A stretch of 64,000 nucleotides of DNA, taken from NCBI GenBank assembly GCA_950295325.1, contig OX485804.1, forward strand, positions 11,036,001-11,100,000. Direction: 5' to 3'. Of this stretch, positions 59,777-64,000 are shown piece by piece. The position numbers and the translations under genes were made by a program. The notes beneath the pieces are model-generated. The model was not told the DNA's origin, did not search any database, and saw only the letters and a program-made list of their open reading frames with translations. How positions within the stretch are numbered: the stretch's first letter is position 1; each line of letters begins with the position of its first letter. Origin of the DNA: Polytrichum commune. Its lineage: Eukaryota; Streptophyta; Polytrichopsida; Polytrichales; Polytrichaceae.

Positions 59777-61784
59777 CTATTTTGTTTTCTCTTTCAAAAC
59801 CTGGGTCGCTGTCTTCCCCTTCTTGCTTTTAGAAATCTTGTAGTACACTGACATGAAGGCACCCTCTGCACCATATCTGCTTGCACAAAATTCACTCAAC
59901 TTGTCAGCATTTTTGCCAATCTCAGTGGCAAGCATCTATAAAAGATCCGAGCCCATGGGATTCAGGAGCAGGCAAATTTTTCAGCATTTCCGGCTTTACA
60001 AGGCATCATTGTCTCTCCATGGTAACCAAAATCACTCGTTGTCCACCAATTTTGTAATAGGAAACTTTGGTCGGGCCTTACTATATTGGCTCATGTGGGC
60101 ATGATGATATCTATGGGACTTTTCGTTGGGAGTTGGTCCCCTATTATTTTTTGTTGGTTGGTTTTCATACAAAATCAATAAGCTTGCCACTTGTGGTAGA
60201 ACTCTATTGTTGCACAAGAATATCCTATATTTACATCCTCTTATCCACCAGCACGCCCACATCATCAGCAAAAGGAAATAACACAATCAGGGTTAAGGGG
60301 AGCTGGTGTTGTGACTCACTTCTCTCGGACAGCATTGTACAGTGTGGGGTCAAACATGTTCCAAAACTGAGCCTCAGTCTGCTCCACCACAGCATACAGG
60401 CACTGGTATGACTTGTTCTTGCGCAACCAATCCTCCATGTTCATGGTTGCCTCCACACCATCCCACACCTCCTGCCGCAGAACAGGTCCGGGAACGCCCC
60501 AGATACCCACATCACACCACATTTGAGCAGTATCTGTGTCGCCCGGCTGCTTGTCTTTCTCATAGTCTTTCTCCACGTCGAGCATGGTGCCATTCCCTTT
60601 CTTGAACAACCGATGTGGGCACAGCCACAGGGGATATGTCTGAAAGAATATATCACACAAAAAGAATTTTCAGAAATCCAGAGCAGGAACACTTCTCCCT
60701 GTCTCTGGTGTTACTCACAACCACCACCCATGTAATGAACCCAAATTAGCTGAAAATCCATGACTTTTGGGCGGGAGTTGATTGTCTTGCAAACAACACC
60801 TTCCATGTTCAGTAAACTTCTTGGTTCATGCTTGGAAAGAGTGTGGAGGTATGATCGCAGAACATTCTATATCCATTCATTGTGGGTCAAACACGTTTTG
60901 GCATGTGAACTAATATACATAGCACACACCACTAAGAGTTTCTAATCAACAATCCAGAGGACAACTGCAAGAAAGGTAGCAAGGAAGCGTCTCTCCCTGT
61001 CACTGATGCAACCCTCATAACCACTGCCATGTAAGGAGCACGACTTTTCGGAGATATTCAAGAAAATTGAATCCATCCCCCACATCCTCCAACAGCAGGT
61101 TGCTCAATGAGCGGTTCTGCCCTCACAACTACTGGACATCAAATATAGTGTGGCCCACACTAATCATCATTGACCCACATCAATTATCTTGCAATCACTG
61201 GGTGGTGGTAAAGAGGTGTCCCATTACACTTGCTGTTACATGACAAGCCACAAAGACCACTCTAATTAATGAGGCACCAATTTTACTGCCATACTACGTC
61301 ATATGTTTGGTGTAGTCTAAATATTCCACCTCGAATTTTAATACTGTACACAAAGTTTCTAGTCAAAATCAAGACCAGAATTGCAAGAAAAGTAGCAAGC
61401 CTCTCTTGGTCTCCAAATGTACCCTCACAACCACCACCATGTAATGAACCCGAATTAGCTGAAAAAGCCAGCATAATTGCATCCTTTCCCAGCACCAAAG
61501 AGCGCTTGTACCCTCACAACCAGAACCACGTAAAGAACCCGAAATAGCTGAATATCCGCATAAAAATTGCACCTAAATCGAAGAGCGCAAGAAAACACTA
61601 AGTACCTCGAAATTTTCGTGACAGAACTCCAGGCACTCAGCGACCTTGTGGTTGGGGACCAGCATGTCCTGGCACGCGTGGCGCTGGATGTAATACTCCC
61701 GGATCGCATCATTCTGGGTCATTTTTAAAATACTAACCTGTACCCAAATCCAATTTGCACACCGATGCTTGTTAATAGGTGATA

Positions 61785-61841
<57 letters not shown>

Positions 61842-64000
61842 TCTCTCTCATATGAATGGGTGTGGATAAGTGGTGGGGGTTGTTTAAAACGATCGGTACC
61901 TTGGGAGGCATGAGCCAGCCAAGAAAGAAACGGAAGAGAGGGTGGTTGCCCATGGGAACAATGAGGCCGCCCTCCCAGTAGAGGGAGCGCGTATGGCGAT
62001 GGTAGTACTGGCGGATGGGCACATACTCCGTAAAAGTGCCGCGAGTGAGCGCCGTTTGGGCATGCAGGTGGAACCATGGCTTATACCAGCGCCCCAGCGG
62101 ATTCACCACATTGCCCTTCCGCCCTGCCTCCCGAGCTGATGCATACCTCCCCGTCGTTATCACCGCCTCCCTCTCCGAGTAGATGATGCCTTCCACAAAG
62201 TCGGGTACCTGTTGTGCCAGCCCACCCAAAACCTCGTCAAAATCCTCACAACAAAATCCATCGGACAAAGCAAGGTGGTGCATGCCCTGTTTTCTTCGCG
62301 CCCCGAAACAGGGGAGGAAGGAGGAAGAAATTACAACTGCTCGGTTTAAACATCAAATAGAGTGCCGGCCAGACGGACGGACAGAAAGAAAGAGCGTTCC
62401 CTGTTCACGTCACACCCCGAAACAAGGAAGGACGAAAAACTGCGAACTCCTTCCATCTCTGCCGGGTTTTTTAATTTGCCGATTTGAAGGTGGGGAACTG
62501 CTGCGATCGAACCACCATCACATAGAATGCCAGCAATGATCGAACCACCTCGTCAAAAAACCACAAAATCCAACGAAGAACGCGAGGCGGGCGCGTCCCA
62601 GACACACAGATAGAAAGGGCTTGCCCAGTTCTCTTCGCCACCCAAACAGGGGAGGAGGAGGATTGTTTCATTGATGCAAGCTTCGTTCATCACTGCCGGG
62701 TAAAAAAAATTCCCCATTCCGATTCGAAGGTGGGAAACTGCTGCAATCGAACCACCTCATCGAAAAATCACAAATCGGAGAACGCGAGGCGGGGGCGTCC
62801 CAGACAGAAAGGGCATGCCTTGCTCTCTTCGCGAACCGAAACAGGGGAGGAGGAGGATTCTTTTATTTAAATGCAAACTTCGTCCATCACTGCCAGGTTT
62901 CAAATTTTTCCCCATTCCGATTCGAAGGTTAGTACTGATGCGAACGAACCACACCCTGTAAGTTGATGAGAATCTCTCTCCTACAAGGAAAGCATATAGG
63001 AAATAAAATGCAGTGAAAGCAAGGCGGGCGTCCCAAACAACCGGACGGACGGATAGACAGAAGTGTCACCCCCTGTTCACTTGGCGAACCAAAACAGGGG
63101 AGGAGGGCCTAAAAATGAAACCTTCTCCATCGCTGCCGGGCTTCAAATTTCCCCCATTTCGATTTATACGTGGCTCACTGCTACTATTGAACCATCAGCT
63201 AATAAATCGCTGGCAATGATCGAACCATCAAACCCTGTAAATTGGTGAAAGCAAAAAAGCGTGCAGGGAAGAAAAGCAGGTGGGCGAGATTTTTCACCTT
63301 TTCAGGATTGTCCTGATCGAGGTCAGCTGGGCAGAAGGCGTCAATATAGGCCTGCGAGATTTCCTTGAGATCGCCATGCACAGGAGTATAGGTAACACGC
63401 ATGTAATCCTTGACAGCAATCAACCGAAACTCGACACTAACCAGCAGCCCAAGGGAGCCATGCGACCAAGGGATGGCATGGAAGAGCTCAGCATGCTCAT
63501 TATCTGCAGTAGCACGGACCACGCTGCCATCTGCGATTACGATCTCAAACGCAGTGCATGTCTCAGCGAACAAACCAAAGATGTGGCTACTCCCTTCAAT
63601 ACCGTATCCATTGATCACACCACCAACCGTCAGATCGTCAAGCTCGGGAAGCACCTCGGGCGCAAGGCCAAGAGGTAAAGTCGCGGCGCTCACCTCCGCC
63701 ATGCAGACCATGGGTTCACATTTGACCACCCTGCGTTTGGTGTCGATCCATACGATCGAGGATAAGTGCGACAAGTCGACCTCGAAGCGCGACGCGCGCT
63801 TGTGCTCGGAATTGCGCAAGGCTACTCCTAACCATGGAGGGCGAGCTGTGCAGATCAGACCGTGGGTTTTGGCGCGGCGCTCTCGCACGCGTCCCTGTAC
63901 CTTGCGGACTCCCTCCGAGTGTAAATCTTCGCTGTTCCGCCCGCCTCGCATCCACGAACGGATGGCTGACCGCCAGTGCATCCATTGGTAGAAGAGGAAC
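59777..64000 (-). CDS. DWF1: DWF1/DIMINUTO delta24-sterol reductase, 5' end outside the window
   Basis: FAD-dependent, membrane-bound enzyme reducing the C24 side-chain double bond, making campesterol-type sterols for membranes and brassinosteroids. Minus-strand exons are 64000 (open at the edge) to 63298, 62208-61900, 61737-61606, 60639-60320 and 59876-59777. Frame and splice phases agree throughout. The visible part starts in the N-terminal membrane segment (FLFYQWMHWR), so the ATG at 63981 is internal. The FAD-binding region shows LDDLTVGGVINGYGIEGSSH. Later landmarks are YYHRHTRSLYWEG, GWLMPPK, YPLWLCPH and QFWNMFDPTLY. The end, FMSVYYK then KSKKGK, lies where Arabidopsis DWF1 binds calmodulin. 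Intron 1 holds a four-unit tandem repeat, intron 2 a CT microsatellite. It is the only complete source of the truncated copy at 23146-24619. Confidence 0.95.
60712..61600 (-). repeat. Repeated ~80-bp motif in DWF1 intron 3
   Basis: Copies near 60712, 61425 and 61510 share CTCACAACCA-ACCA, then GTAATGAACCC and AATTAGCTGAA. The duplication that formed copy A stopped within the middle one, at GTAATGAACC (61449). Confidence 0.6.
61788..61849. repeat. CT/GA microsatellite in DWF1 intron 2
   Basis: Almost pure (TC)n of about 60 bp lies inside a 162-bp intron. The sense strand of DWF1 is (GA)n. Confidence 0.95.
62281..63245 (-). repeat. Four tandem ~220-bp units filling DWF1 intron 1
   Basis: Units begin at about 62281, 62530, 62760 and 63010. 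Each contains in order GGCGGGCG-TCCCA, AACAGGGGAGGAGG, CATC-CTGCCGGG, CCCATTCCGATTCGAAGG, and ATCGAACCA. They account for most of the 1,089-bp intron. The units differ by small indels, so the array is not recent. Confidence 0.8.

Larger units (their letters stand above)
41418..61449 (+). repeat. Segmental duplication copy B (direct orientation)
   Basis: This is the partner of about 5565-24619. It is inserted relative to A at about 42607-42857, 43969-46371, 47698-48118, 48171-48580 and 58597-58803. It lacks A 8414-11040 and A 21071-21303. To the right it continues without a break into the rest of DWF1. Confidence 0.93.

Noticed and set aside
63199-63981. ATG at 63981 as the DWF1 start
   Set aside because: The frame stays open upstream and encodes part of the expected N-terminal membrane segment, so the true start lies outside the window.
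63410-63991. 193-codon + strand frame at the right edge
   Set aside because: Antisense shadow of DWF1 exon 1, whose minus-strand translation carries the FAD-domain motifs.
1-64000. CRISPR arrays, rRNA and tRNA genes
   Set aside because: No regularly spaced identical short repeats, and no cloverleaf-like sequence or rRNA core was noticed on reading; a covariance-model scan was not possible.

Overview
The window looks like nuclear DNA of a land plant. The evidence is two copies of a Nudix-DPP III fusion gene of the Arabidopsis NUDT3 type, a DWF1/DIMINUTO-type sterol side-chain reductase, genes split by many short GT-AG introns, and abundant plant-style DNA transposons and Ty3/gypsy-like remnants. 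I cannot place it further; a seed-free plant (bryophyte, lycophyte or fern) is a guess.

Layout. 1-5130 is a broken Ty3/gypsy-like retroelement carrying a clean 943-bp DNA-transposon insertion (3747-4689). About 5565-24619 (copy A) and about 41418-61449 (copy B) are a direct segmental duplication of roughly 20 kb. Each copy holds a repeat-rich left flank, a complete 22-exon NUDT3-like gene on the + strand (A 11527-22567; B 47371-59212), and the 3' end of DWF1 on the - strand. The complete DWF1 lies only at the right edge of copy B (59777 to beyond 64000). Copy A has just its last two exons, one of them damaged, so it ends inside what was DWF1 intron 3. The spacer 24620-41417 is gene-poor: C-rich blocks, a possible hAT-like transposase relic, a hAT-type MITE, a 50-bp minisatellite, a pair of ~0.8-kb inverted repeats around a retropepsin-like relic, a G-rich homopurine tract and an AT-rich stretch.

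The duplication works as a natural before/after comparison. Copy A alone carries a 2.6-kb terminal-inverted-repeat transposon (8414-11040) that contains an intronless piece of a Raf/VIK-like protein kinase and two nested MITEs; copy B has the empty site. Copy B alone carries a TA-flanked element (47698-48118), a hAT MITE with an 8-bp target duplication (58597-58803) and a piece of a local repeat (48171-48580), all inside NUDT3 introns; copy A has the empty sites.

Both NUDT3 copies read open over 770 codons with all splice sites in place, including a GC-AG intron that splits the Nudix box. By hand count they differ by about 22 replacement and 17 silent changes, so both seem to have stayed under some constraint since duplication. 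NUDT3-B and DWF1 are convergent with 564 bp between stop codons.
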